Below are positions 6,273-13,503 of a stretch of DNA of 18,452 nucleotides, piece by piece (positions within the stretch are counted from its first letter, which is position 1; each line of letters opens with the position of its first letter). Under the pieces are notes generated by a model that saw nothing but the letters and a program-made list of their open reading frames with translations, did not search any database and was not told where the DNA came from. Source of the stretch: an uncultured Solirubrobacterales bacterium (lineage in GTDB: Bacteria > Actinomycetota > Thermoleophilia > Solirubrobacterales > Solirubrobacteraceae); contig CAJBXY010000005.1 in NCBI GenBank assembly GCA_903959665.1, positions 1-18,452 on the forward strand, in the 5' to 3' direction. Made by a program: the position numbers and the translations under genes.

Positions 6273-7721
6273 TCAGCGGCGCTGGCCTAAATCGCCAGGT
6301 GCTTCGAGTTTTTGGATCTGAAGCAGGCTTGTCGTTCCCGGCTGCCCGCTCGGGAGGCCGGCAGTGATTCCCACCCGCTGCCCCGGCTTCAGCCAACCGA
6401 GTTCGACGACGCGCCGCGCCGAGTCGGCGATCAGCTCCTCGGTCGTCTCATGGCGACGTTGCAGCCCGGCGGTAACGCCCCAGAGCAGGCCGCAGCGGCG
6501 GACGGTTTCGCGGCCGGGGGAGAGCGCGAAGATCGGAACCGTCGGCCGGTGCGCTGAAACGAGCCGCGCTGAGCGGCCGGAGAGCGTCGGCACGACGATC
6601 GCGTCGAGCTCCAGCTCGCTGGCGGCGGCAACGGCCTTGTGAGCGACCGTGTAGCCGGGGTCGCGCCCGTCGCGGCGCACGCGCTGCTCGTTCCAACGTT
6701 GGTACGGAGCCTCGCGCTCGGTTGTACGGGCGACCGAATCCATCATCGCCACCGCCTCCACCGGGTAGGCACCAACGGCTGTCTCCTGCGAGAGCATCAC
6801 GGCGTCGGTTCCATCAAGAATTGCGTTGGCGACGTCGGCCACTTCGGCCCGCGTCGGGCGCGCCGCGCGAACCATCGAATCGAGCATCTGTGTTGCCGTG
6901 ATCGAAGCGCGGGCGTGCTCGCCGGCTAGTCGCAGCAGCCGCTTCTGAACCATTGGCACGTCCTCGATCGGCAGTTCAATTCCAAGGTCGCCGCGGGCCA
7001 CCATGATCGCGTCACTAACGCGGATGATGTCCTCGGCACGGGCCACGGCTTGGGGCTTCTCGATCTTCGCGATCAGCGGCACGCGCGTGTGTTCGCGCAG
7101 CTCCGTCACCTCTTCCGGCTTTCGCACAAAGCTCAGCGCAACCATGTCAACACCGATCTCAATTCCCGCCGCGAGGTGGGCAAGGTCTTCCTCTGGAACC
7201 GAAGGCAGCTCATCGGCCGGCCCTGGAATGTTCAGCCCTTGGCGCGAGACGATGATTCCGCCCAGCTCAACTTCGCAGTCGAACTCGAGATCGTCGGGGC
7301 GCCTGTCCCTGACGCGCAGTCGCACCGATCCGTCGGCTAGGTAGACCGACTCACCAAGCTCGACGGCTTTCGCCAGCCCCGGCCAGTTGACCGTCAGGTG
7401 GCCGGCGTTGCCTGGCTTCTCGTCGTTTGCGTGGCAGCTAAAGGTGACCTTGTCGCCGGCCCGCAGCAGCACCTCACCCTCTTCGATCTGGCCGATGCGG
7501 ATCTTCGGCCCAGGGAGGTCCTGAAGGATCGCCACGGCGCGGCCGCCGCGCTCCGAAGCTTCGCGCACAAGCCGTGCGGTCTCAGCGTGGAGCTCGTGCG
7601 TGCCGTGGCTGAAGTTGAGCCGCGCTACATCCATTCCCGCGTTGACCATCGCCAGCAGCACTTCAGGATCGGTCGAAGCGGGGCCGATAGTGGCAACGAT
7701 TTTGGTGCGGCGCTGGGGCAT
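6273..7721 (-). CDS. pyk: Pyruvate kinase (predicted K+-independent type)
   Basis: The 482-residue enzyme converts phosphoenolpyruvate and ADP to pyruvate and ATP. Seen are RRTKIVATIGPAS at the N-terminus, RLNFSHG at 34-40, IAKIEKPQAV, VARGDLGIELP, TATQMLDSM, and TRAEVADVANAILDGTDAVMLS, followed by a C-terminal allosteric domain. The segment LQDLPGPKIRIG carries Lys73 where potassium-dependent enzymes have Glu (Glu117 of the rabbit muscle enzyme), with Leu69 and Ile76 in the accompanying positions; this is the known signature of potassium-independent pyruvate kinases. The start at 7721 (MPQRRTKIV) fits the family; a TTG at 7745 would add eight unlikely residues. A TAGCGT hexamer ends 10 nt before the ATG. 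The gene lies 61 bp after the aminopeptidase. Confidence 0.96.
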   Translation of the reverse strand: MPQRRTKIVATIGPASTDPEVLLAMVNAGMDVARLNFSHGTHELHAETARLVREASERGGRAVAILQDLPGPKIRIGQIEEGEVLLRAGDKVTFSCHANDEKPGNAGHLTVNWPGLAKAVELGESVYLADGSVRLRVRDRRPDDLEFDCEVELGGIIVSRQGLNIPGPADELPSVPEEDLAHLAAGIEIGVDMVALSFVRKPEEVTELREHTRVPLIAKIEKPQAVARAEDIIRVSDAIMVARGDLGIELPIEDVPMVQKRLLRLAGEHARASITATQMLDSMVRAARPTRAEVADVANAILDGTDAVMLSQETAVGAYPVEAVAMMDSVARTTEREAPYQRWNEQRVRRDGRDPGYTVAHKAVAAASELELDAIVVPTLSGRSARLVSAHRPTVPIFALSPGRETVRRCGLLWGVTAGLQRRHETTEELIADSARRVVELGWLKPGQRVGITAGLPSGQPGTTSLLQIQKLEAPGDLGQRR

Positions 7722-7782
7722 CAGAACAGCAACGCTACTGGGCAAACGGCGCTGCGGTCACACGCTCGCGCCCAAGCCTGCT

Positions 7783-8916
7783 CTAGGCCGGCGCTACAAA
7801 CTGGCCATCAACCAGCAGCGGCGCGCCGTCGGCGCTCAGCCGGCCGCCTTGTCGCAGGTCGCAGATCAGATCCCAGTGGAGCGCGCTTTCGTTGCGGCCG
7901 CCGGTCTCCGGGTAAGAGCGACCGAGCGCCAGATGAACTGTGCCGCCGATCTTCTCGTCGAAGAGAATTGAGCCGACCGGCCGCGTGATCCCGAAGTTCG
8001 TGCCGATCCCAACCTCGCCGAGCCTGCGAGCGCCTTCGTCGGTTGCGAGCGCCTGCTGGAGGTATTCGTCGCCGCGCTCTGCGCGCGCCTCGACGACTAG
8101 GCCTTTTGCGAACACCAGCTCAACGCCGTCAACCTCCACGCCGGCCGGGGCGCTCGGGATCGTGAAGCGAATTCGACCTTCCGCGCTGCTTTCGACCGGG
8201 CCGCTGAAGATCTCGCCGCTGGGCATGTTGCGTCGTCCGTCGCTGTTGACCCAGCTGCGTCCTTTTACGCTCAGCTTTAGATCTGTCCCCTCGGCCTCAA
8301 TCCTCAACTCGCGGACGCCTTCGAGCCGTTCGATCAGCTCAGCTTGAAAGGCACCCAGCTCGCCCCACGCGGCCGGCGGGTCGGGCCGGTCAAGGAAGGT
8401 CGCGCCGCGGACAAAGGCGGCGAACTCTTCCAGCTCCATTCCCGCGAGCTCGGCCCCGGCCGGCGTTGGCCAGAGCGTTGAACACCAACGCTTCTTCATC
8501 GTCCGCTCGCGCAGCGGCCTACGCGCCCGCGCGGCTCGCGCGATTCGCGCCGGGTCGACGCCGGCAAGTTCGCGCGGGTCGTGCGGCGCCTGAATCCCGA
8601 GCACTGCCGTCAGCTCCTTCGCCTCTGCCATCGCAACGTCATCGAAGTCATCGAGCTGAGCATCGTGAGCGTTCTCGTAGAAGTTCTTTGCCTGCCCGGG
8701 CAGCTCAACGTGGAGCGTCGGCCACGCCTCGCGCGCGAGCACCGCGCGCTGCAGCTCCAGCAGCAGCGGCGCCGCCATCGCCGTTGAGCGGATCACAACC
8801 TTCTGGTGCGCCTCGACTTCAAGGCACCAGCCAGCCAGCAGCTCGGCCATCGCCGCTGGGTTGATCACCGCTGCTACGCGCTCGGCTGCCGCCTGATCTG
8901 ATTCGCGCTCGCTCAT
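7783..8916 (-). CDS. M29-family (thermophilic-type) aminopeptidase
   Basis: The 377-residue protein matches the M29 dinuclear-metal aminopeptidases (AmpT/AmpS/PepS type), which remove N-terminal residues from peptides in the cytosol. All expected ligand motifs are visible: Glu235 in MPSGEIFSGP, Glu301 in LGEVGIGTNFGI, His328 in GGTVHLALGRSY, and His347 with Asp349 in ALHWDLICDL. The N-terminal half is the usual variable alpha/beta domain. The ATG at 8916 is chosen because it overlaps the stop of the preceding gene as ATGA, a typical translational-coupling arrangement; starting at 8940 would add eight residues inside that gene. Substrate range cannot be read from the sequence. Confidence 0.93.
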   Translation of the reverse strand: MSERESDQAAAERVAAVINPAAMAELLAGWCLEVEAHQKVVIRSTAMAAPLLLELQRAVLAREAWPTLHVELPGQAKNFYENAHDAQLDDFDDVAMAEAKELTAVLGIQAPHDPRELAGVDPARIARAARARRPLRERTMKKRWCSTLWPTPAGAELAGMELEEFAAFVRGATFLDRPDPPAAWGELGAFQAELIERLEGVRELRIEAEGTDLKLSVKGRSWVNSDGRRNMPSGEIFSGPVESSAEGRIRFTIPSAPAGVEVDGVELVFAKGLVVEARAERGDEYLQQALATDEGARRLGEVGIGTNFGITRPVGSILFDEKIGGTVHLALGRSYPETGGRNESALHWDLICDLRQGGRLSADGAPLLVDGQFVAPA

Positions 8917-9287
8917 GGCGCCTTCACGTCGGGGAACCATTCGGCGCAGTGCTCGCGGATGCTGGCGCGGACAAAGTCCCGCTCTTCGCGGCTGCAGGCG
9001 CGCAGCCGCGCCAGCAGATCTCTCTGGCCGCTCGTCTCTACATCGTTGATCGTCCAGCTAAGCGCGAGCCGCTCAAAGAGGAACTCAAGCGCGCGGTGCC
9101 ACGCGTCCTCCTGCGAGAGAATGTTGCCTTCAAACGTCTTCGTGTACTGCGCGCGCGTCTTCGGGCTCAGCACGCAGCGCAGCTCCAGCACGATCCCATC
9201 ATCGGAGCGGTATTCCACGCCAGGCGGCTCGGGCATCGCCGGCCCGGCGCCCTGCTCGCGCGAGCGGCGCCGCGCGCGTCTGCCCAT
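8913..9287 (-). CDS. Conserved-looking protein of unknown function (124 aa)
   Basis: I do not recognise a named family. After an Arg-rich N-terminus (possibly not translated; an alternative ATG is at 9236), the protein has a beta-rich part, GIVLELRCVLSPKTRAQYTK. A helical part follows, with EDAWHRALEFLFERLALSW, RDLLARLRACSREERDFVRASI and the ending REHCAEWFPDV. No signal peptide or membrane segment is seen. Its reading frame is credible because it is locked between two genes: its ATG overlaps the stop of the NTF2-MBL gene (TGATG), and its own TGA overlaps the aminopeptidase ATG (ATGA). This implies co-translation with both. The Trp, Cys and His in the C-terminal REHCAEWFP motif are candidates for conservation checks. 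Confidence 0.8.
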   Translation of the reverse strand: MGRRARRRSREQGAGPAMPEPPGVEYRSDDGIVLELRCVLSPKTRAQYTKTFEGNILSQEDAWHRALEFLFERLALSWTINDVETSGQRDLLARLRACSREERDFVRASIREHCAEWFPDVKAP

Positions 9288-10510
9288 CAGGTGGTCGCGG
9301 CGGCGGTTTCAAGCTGGCCGCGCACGTCGCCTGTAAGCGGTTCGGTGTGGCCTGCCCAAGCGGTCGCCGGCGCCAGCGCCGCGAGCTTGAGCATTGACTG
9401 GCGAGCCATCTCCGTATCCCAGTTGAAGGCCGCGTGGGGGACTCGCGCATGGCCCTTGAAGCCGGTCTGCGGGTCGAGCGTGTAGAAGCAGTCGCTAACC
9501 AGCGCGAGGCGGTCCGATTCGCGCCAAAGGCCAATCAATCCCGGAGCGTGCCCCGGCAGGTGGATCACTTTGAAGCCGGCGATCTCGTCGCCCTCGGCGA
9601 GCGTGCCGCTGATCTTCACCGGGCCACCGTCCCAGCTGACGAGCAGCTTCGGCAGCAGCGCGCGGCCAACCGCGTTGAGCTTCGAGATGTCGAAGTAGTG
9701 CTCGCCGCCGTCGCCTTCAGCGTCGGCAACCTCATCGGCGTGGCAGAGCACCGGCACGCCGAGCTGCGGCGCCACGCCGCGGTGGTCGGCGTGGCCGTGG
9801 CCGAGCACTACGCGCGTGATCCCCCCGAGCTGCGCGCCGGCGATCGCGATCGCCGGGCCCATCGACTTAACGCCGGCGTCAAAGAGCATCACGCCATCGC
9901 CGTCACGGACGAAGTAGACGTTCATCGTCTTGCCGGGGAAGCCGCCGCGGATCACCCAGACGCCCTCGGCGATCTGCTCCGGCGCGCTTGCCGCCAGCTT
10001 CGCCATCAGTTTTGTGCGGCCATTGAAGGCGCTCTTCATTCCGGCGTCCATCTTTGAGCCGTCGGGTGGGAGCAGGCCGAGCTGGCGGGCGATCGTCATC
10101 CCGTCGGCGAAGGCGTTGTTCTCTACGATCAATCCGTCGCGAACGATCAGCACGTCGACGCCTTCAAGTTCGATCTTTGTGCCGTTCGGTTCGATCCCTT
10201 GGAACGGCCCTCCGGTGAATGTGCCGGTCGCCTCCCAGCGAACCGCCGCGCGGTCGTCCTCGACCGTCACCTCGACAACATTGAAATTGAAGTCGGGGAA
10301 GGGCTCAAAGATGCCGCTGAGGAAGGCGCGCACGCCGTCGGGGGCGGTCGTGTCAACTTGGCCACGGACGTTCTCGCGGCCGCCGGGGCGCCAGCAGGCA
10401 ACGGCCGCTTCGATGTCATGTGCGATCAAAGCGTCGAAGTACTTCTTCGCCACTGCGGTGGTTGTCGCGGCGTCGATTGCGCCGCTGATCACGCTGGTCG
10501 AATCGGTCAT
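9287..10510 (-). CDS. Fusion of an NTF2/SnoaL-like domain and a metallo-beta-lactamase-fold hydrolase
   Basis: The 407-residue product has two domains. Residues about 15-148 are an NTF2-like alpha+beta cone of the SnoaL/ester-cyclase sort (AKKYFDALIAHDIEAAVACW, then EPFPDFNFNVVEVTVEDDRAAVRWEATGTFTG-type text, ending in DGMTIARQLGLL). Residues about 175-400 are a metallo-beta-lactamase fold with a full metal set: His238, His240, Asp242 and His243 in GHGHADHRG, His321 in LPGHAPG, Asp340 in LVSDCFY, and His388 in WAGHTEPL. The substrate is unknown. The NTF2 part may bind a small hydrophobic molecule that the hydrolase domain acts on, which is inference. The ATG at 10510 follows a purine-rich GAGAGG 6 nt upstream. 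The gene is first in a coupled operon with the unknown protein and the aminopeptidase. Confidence 0.9.
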   Translation of the reverse strand: MTDSTSVISGAIDAATTTAVAKKYFDALIAHDIEAAVACWRPGGRENVRGQVDTTAPDGVRAFLSGIFEPFPDFNFNVVEVTVEDDRAAVRWEATGTFTGGPFQGIEPNGTKIELEGVDVLIVRDGLIVENNAFADGMTIARQLGLLPPDGSKMDAGMKSAFNGRTKLMAKLAASAPEQIAEGVWVIRGGFPGKTMNVYFVRDGDGVMLFDAGVKSMGPAIAIAGAQLGGITRVVLGHGHADHRGVAPQLGVPVLCHADEVADAEGDGGEHYFDISKLNAVGRALLPKLLVSWDGGPVKISGTLAEGDEIAGFKVIHLPGHAPGLIGLWRESDRLALVSDCFYTLDPQTGFKGHARVPHAAFNWDTEMARQSMLKLAALAPATAWAGHTEPLTGDVRGQLETAAATT

Positions 10511-10516
10511 CGGGAT

Positions 10517-10522
10517 CCTCTC
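10517..10522 (-). promoter_or_regulatory. Shine-Dalgarno-like site of the NTF2-MBL gene
   Basis: Reading leftward, GAGAGG sits 6 nt before the ATG at 10510. A TAGCCT hexamer lies further upstream (10544-10549), giving room for a leader of about 25 nt, unlike the leaderless pattern at neighbouring genes. Confidence 0.5.
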
Positions 10523-10581
10523 GCTCTTCGGGCTGCTTGCGGCAGGCTATCGCCCCAGCCGCGCCCGCGGGCTTTGATCCG

Positions 10582-10587
10582 TAGGCT
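10582..10587 (+). promoter_or_regulatory. -10 box (TAGGCT) of the MBL-fold hydrolase gene
   Basis: TAGGCT ends 10 nt before the GTG start at 10598, so the mRNA would have almost no leader. No clear -35 element is seen. Confidence 0.5.
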
Positions 10588-10597
10588 GGAATCAGTT

Positions 10598-11608
10598 GTG
10601 AGCGAATCTTCCCGAACCCGCGACCTCGGCCGCGGCGAAAAGGTGCTGCCGGGCGTCTGGCGCCTGCGCCTTCCGTTGCCATGGCCGGGAGTGCCGCATT
10701 GCAACGCGTGGGCGCTCGCCGCGGGCGATGGAATCGTGCTCGTTGACTGTGGGATGGACCAGCCGGGGTCGATCGCCCAGCTCGAACGCGCGCTCGGCCA
10801 GGTCAACCTGCGGATCGACCTAATCCGCCTGCTCGTCTGCACTCACGCGCACTCCGACCATTACGGCCAAGCGGCATCGATCGTCAAAGCGACCGGCTGC
10901 GAGCTCTGGATGCATCCAAACCACGAGCACACCGTTCAGGCCGCTACAAATCCCGAGGCGGCGCTCGAGCGGCGCGTCGAGGTGGCGATTCTCAGCGGCG
11001 TGCCGCAGGCGCCGCTGCGCGCCTACGCCGAGCAGGCCAAGGGCCGCGGCTCGGGCTTTTCGGGGATCGTCGAACCGTCCCGCGACCTTCTTCCCGGAGT
11101 GCAGATCAACACCGACCTCGGCCCCTGGGAGGTAGTCGAAACTCCCGGCCACGCGCCATCGCACGTCTGCCTCTATCAGCCTGAGCGCCGCCTGTTGATC
11201 TCCGGCGACCACCTGCTTGGCCGCCCATCGCTTTACTACGACTACGGCTGGACGCCCGACCCCGTCGGCGAGTACCTCAGCTCGCTGGAAGTAGTCGAGG
11301 ATCTCGACATGCGCCTCTGCCTGCCGGGTCACGGTCGCAGCTTCGCCGAAGTTCCCGCTCACATCACCGCCAACCGTGTTGCGATCGCCGAGCGGATCGA
11401 CGGCGTGATCGACGCGCTCGCCCAAGACGGTCCGATGACGGCCTTTGAGGTTGTTCAGTCGGTCCACGGCGAAGCGCTCACGCCGGTCAACGCAAACTGG
11501 TGGCTCTCGGAGACGCTCTGCTACCTGCGACACCTTGAAGTGACGGCGCGCGCCGAGCGCAGCGAGGGCGACGGCGAGGACCAGCCAGAGCTCTGGCAGC
11601 TGATCTAG
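10598..11608 (+). CDS. Metallo-beta-lactamase-fold hydrolase (glyoxalase II/LACTB2-like)
   Basis: The 336-residue protein has the complete binuclear-metal set of the metallo-beta-lactamase fold: His83, His85, Asp87 and His88 in CTHAHSDHYG, His185 in TPGHAPSH, Asp204 in ISGDHLLG, and His245 in LPGHGRSF. After about residue 255 a helical, winged-helix-like C-terminus follows (VAIAERIDGVIDALAQ ... YLRHLEVTAR), as in LACTB2-like hydrolases. The substrate is not predictable. The frame is open much further upstream (to 10199) over the antisense of the neighbouring gene. I chose the GTG at 10598 because family similarity begins just after it and a -10-like TAGGCT lies immediately before. It diverges from the other MBL gene and precedes metF by 23 bp. 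Confidence 0.93.
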   Translation: MSESSRTRDLGRGEKVLPGVWRLRLPLPWPGVPHCNAWALAAGDGIVLVDCGMDQPGSIAQLERALGQVNLRIDLIRLLVCTHAHSDHYGQAASIVKATGCELWMHPNHEHTVQAATNPEAALERRVEVAILSGVPQAPLRAYAEQAKGRGSGFSGIVEPSRDLLPGVQINTDLGPWEVVETPGHAPSHVCLYQPERRLLISGDHLLGRPSLYYDYGWTPDPVGEYLSSLEVVEDLDMRLCLPGHGRSFAEVPAHITANRVAIAERIDGVIDALAQDGPMTAFEVVQSVHGEALTPVNANWWLSETLCYLRHLEVTARAERSEGDGEDQPELWQLI

Positions 11609-11619
11609 CTCGCGCCTCC

Positions 11620-11625
11620 TAGGAT
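11620..11625 (+). promoter_or_regulatory. -10 box (TAGGAT) of metF, leaderless spacing
   Basis: TAGGAT is followed by exactly 6 nt and then the metF ATG, placing a normal transcription start at the A of the ATG. It lies in the 23-bp gap after the MBL gene, so metF has its own promoter. Confidence 0.65.
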
Positions 11626-11631
11626 TAGCCA

Positions 11632-12519
11632 ATGCGAATCGATCAACTGCTTGATGGCAGCACCGAGCCGCAGTTCTCGTTTGAGTTCTTTCCGCCGAAG
11701 AGCGAGGAGGGCGACCGCAACCTGCTTGAGGCCGTCGAGCAGCTCGTGCCGCTTGAGCCCGCCTTCATCTCCGTCACCTACGGCGCCGGCGGCTCAACGC
11801 GCGAGAAGACGATTCAGATTGTCGCGCGCATCCGCAACGAGTTTGGAATCGAAGCGATGCCGCACTTCACCTGCGTTGACTCAACCGTTGCCGAGCTGCG
11901 CGCGACGCTCGACGAGATGGCCGAGCTGGGGATTGAGAACGTGCTCGCCTTGCGCGGCGACCCGCCGAAGGGTGAGAACGAATGGACGCAAACAGAGGGT
12001 GGGCTTGAGTACTCCCGCGAGCTGGTCGAAATGATCAGCAGCGAGTATCCATTTGCGATCGGCGCCGCCGCTTTCCCGGAGACGCACATCGATGCGATCA
12101 GCGCCGAAGCCGACCTCGGCTTTCTCAAAGAGAAGGTCGACGCCGGGGCGGACTTTCTCGTCACGCAGCTCTTCTTCGACAACGAGGCCTACTTCGACTT
12201 TGTGCTGCGGGCGCGCGAGATCGGGATCACGGTTCCGATCATCCCGGGCATCATGCCGATCAGCAACGTTGCCCAGCTGGAGCGGATGACGACGCTCTGC
12301 GGCGCCACGATTCCGCCGGAGCTGCTTGCCGCGCTCGAAGCGCGCAGCGATGATGGGCGCGCAGTTGAGGCGCTCGGCGTTGCCTACGCAACGCTGCAGT
12401 GCGCTGAGCTTCTCGCTGGGGGAGCGCCGGGGATTCACTTCTACACGCTCAACCGTTCACCGGCGACGCAGGCGATTCTCGGAGCGCTGAAGCTGCAGCG
12501 CCCGTGGCTCAGTCAATAG
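11632..12519 (+). CDS. metF: Methylenetetrahydrofolate reductase
   Basis: The 295-residue TIM-barrel flavoprotein reduces 5,10-methylene-THF to 5-methyl-THF, the methyl donor for methionine synthesis. Seen are FSFEFFPPKSEEG with the catalytic Glu18, SVTYGAGGSTR at 47-57, MPHFTCVDST at 76-85, VLALRGDPPKG at 104-114 (Asp110, the FAD-site aspartate), AAFPETH, TQLFFDN, and IPGIMPI. Length matches bacterial MetF. The 3' end overlaps the convergent small gene on the other strand by 11 bp. No methionine-related gene is adjacent. Confidence 0.97.
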   Translation: MRIDQLLDGSTEPQFSFEFFPPKSEEGDRNLLEAVEQLVPLEPAFISVTYGAGGSTREKTIQIVARIRNEFGIEAMPHFTCVDSTVAELRATLDEMAELGIENVLALRGDPPKGENEWTQTEGGLEYSRELVEMISSEYPFAIGAAAFPETHIDAISAEADLGFLKEKVDAGADFLVTQLFFDNEAYFDFVLRAREIGITVPIIPGIMPISNVAQLERMTTLCGATIPPELLAALEARSDDGRAVEALGVAYATLQCAELLAGGAPGIHFYTLNRSPATQAILGALKLQRPWLSQ

Positions 12520-12793
12520 CTTCGCTGACCTCAAGCTGCTGAGCTACCGCGCTGCTGCCATCGGCGCGCGACCAGCGAACGTCGATCGAGTCATCTTGCC
12601 GGTAGGTGCCAACGCCCCAGGCGCCGAGCGCCCAGCGCCAGCGGCTGATCTTGTCTTTCGCTAGCGAACGGGGGAAGACGAGCGCTCCATCACGGACCTG
12701 ATAATCGGCTGGCTGCTGCTGGAGCACGCCGTTGACGTACACCTCGAACGGCGAGCGAACATCTTTCGGGAGCGGGACGATCGATTGGGCCAC
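12509..12793 (-). CDS. Small protein of unknown function with a VNGVLQ...DY beta motif
   Basis: The 94-residue product starts at GTG (12793). It contains SPFEVYVNGVLQQQPADYQVRDGALVF-type text (residues 14-40), then a Trp-rich insert (SRWRWALGAWGVGTY) and DDSIDVRWS. The FxVYVNGxLQ...DYxVxxGxLxF...DxIxV arrangement is the generic beta-sandwich pattern seen in many phage tail and appendage domains, but nothing else here is phage-like and the Trp insert is unusual. No signal peptide or clear membrane helix is present; the Trp-rich stretch could be interfacial. Supporting the gene, a TAGGAT box sits exactly 6 nt before its GTG. Its 3' end overlaps metF by 11 bp, tail to tail. I recall similar proteins in Solirubrobacterales genomes but cannot name a family. 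Confidence 0.75.
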   Translation of the reverse strand: MAQSIVPLPKDVRSPFEVYVNGVLQQQPADYQVRDGALVFPRSLAKDKISRWRWALGAWGVGTYRQDDSIDVRWSRADGSSAVAQQLEVSEAID

Positions 12794-12799
12794 AGCTGG

Positions 12800-12805
12800 A
12801 TCCTA
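12800..12805 (-). promoter_or_regulatory. -10 box (TAGGAT) of the 94-aa protein gene, leaderless spacing
   Basis: On the minus strand TAGGAT is followed by CCAGCT (6 nt) and the GTG start at 12793. It is the same hexamer and spacing as in metF and dcd. Confidence 0.65.
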
Positions 12806-12826
12806 CGAGCCCGCCGCGCGGCAGCA

Positions 12827-12832
12827 TAGGCT
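12827..12832 (+). promoter_or_regulatory. -10 box (TAGGCT) of the YgjP-type metallopeptidase gene, leaderless spacing
   Basis: TAGGCT is followed by CGCCGC (6 nt) and GTG at 12839. It is back to back with the minus-strand box at 12800-12805. Confidence 0.6.
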
Positions 12833-12838
12833 CGCCGC

Positions 12839-13498
12839 GTGGCTACCAGCGAACAGTTCACCGTGCGCCGCTCGCCGCGCGCTCGCCGCGTGCGCGTTCG
12901 CGTCGAGCCAGACGGCTCGCTGCTGGTGACACTGCCGCAAGCGGCGAGGGCCAGCGAGGCCGATCAGGCGGTTGCCCAGCTTCAGCAGTGGATCGCCGAT
13001 CGTCGCGCAAAGCTGGAGCAGGCGCGGAGCGTTCTTCTGCGCCCGGCGGGCACGCTTCCATATCTCAGCGAGCTGCTCAGCGTGACCGAGCAGGCAGGTC
13101 GATCGCGCGCCCACCGCAGCGGCGACCAGCTGCTCGTTCCCAGCGACCACCGGCGCGAGCCGGCGATAGAGCGCTGGTACCGGCGCCAAGCCAAAGCAGA
13201 GGTGAGCGAACGGCTCGCGCCGGCGCTTGACGCGCTCGGCGTTGAAGCTGGGCCGATCTCGATCCGCGATCAGCGGACCCGCTGGGGCAGCTGTTCATCG
13301 AGCGGCGCGCTCTCGTTTAACTGGCGGCTGCTGCTCGGCCCACCGCAGCTGCTCGATTACGTCGTCTGGCATGAGGCCTGCCACCTAGTTGTGCTTGATC
13401 ACTCGCCGCGCTTCTGGGCGCTGCTTCAGCAGCACCGCCCCAATTACCACGAGCCGCGCGAGTGGCTGCGCCGCAACGGCTCCGCGCTCCAGCTCTAG
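12839..13498 (+). CDS. YgjP/DUF45-type zinc metallopeptidase (WLM/M48-like)
   Basis: The 219-residue protein has the hallmark C-terminal domain of the YgjP (DUF45) family: IRDQRTRWGSCSSSGALSFNW (142-162), then the zinc site WHEACH with His178, Glu179 and His182, a third candidate ligand His188 in LDHSPRFW, and a PNYHEPREWLRRNG ending. The N-terminal part (VRRSPRARRVRVRVEPDGSLLVTLP) is the usual beta-rich RRS-kr-l-v domain. Family members are soluble predicted proteases of uncertain substrate, sometimes linked to restriction-modification loci, but none is here. The start is GTG, chosen from the family N-terminus and the TAGGCT box 6 nt upstream. It ends 5 bp from the convergent gene at 13504. 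Confidence 0.92.
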   Translation: MATSEQFTVRRSPRARRVRVRVEPDGSLLVTLPQAARASEADQAVAQLQQWIADRRAKLEQARSVLLRPAGTLPYLSELLSVTEQAGRSRAHRSGDQLLVPSDHRREPAIERWYRRQAKAEVSERLAPALDALGVEAGPISIRDQRTRWGSCSSSGALSFNWRLLLGPPQLLDYVVWHEACHLVVLDHSPRFWALLQQHRPNYHEPREWLRRNGSALQL

Positions 13499-13503
13499 GT
13501 CGC

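Noticed and set aside
10199..10597. Upstream extension of the MBL hydrolase frame
   Set aside because: It overlaps the NTF2-MBL gene in antisense and adds residues without family similarity. The GTG at 10598, with a -10 box before it, is preferred.
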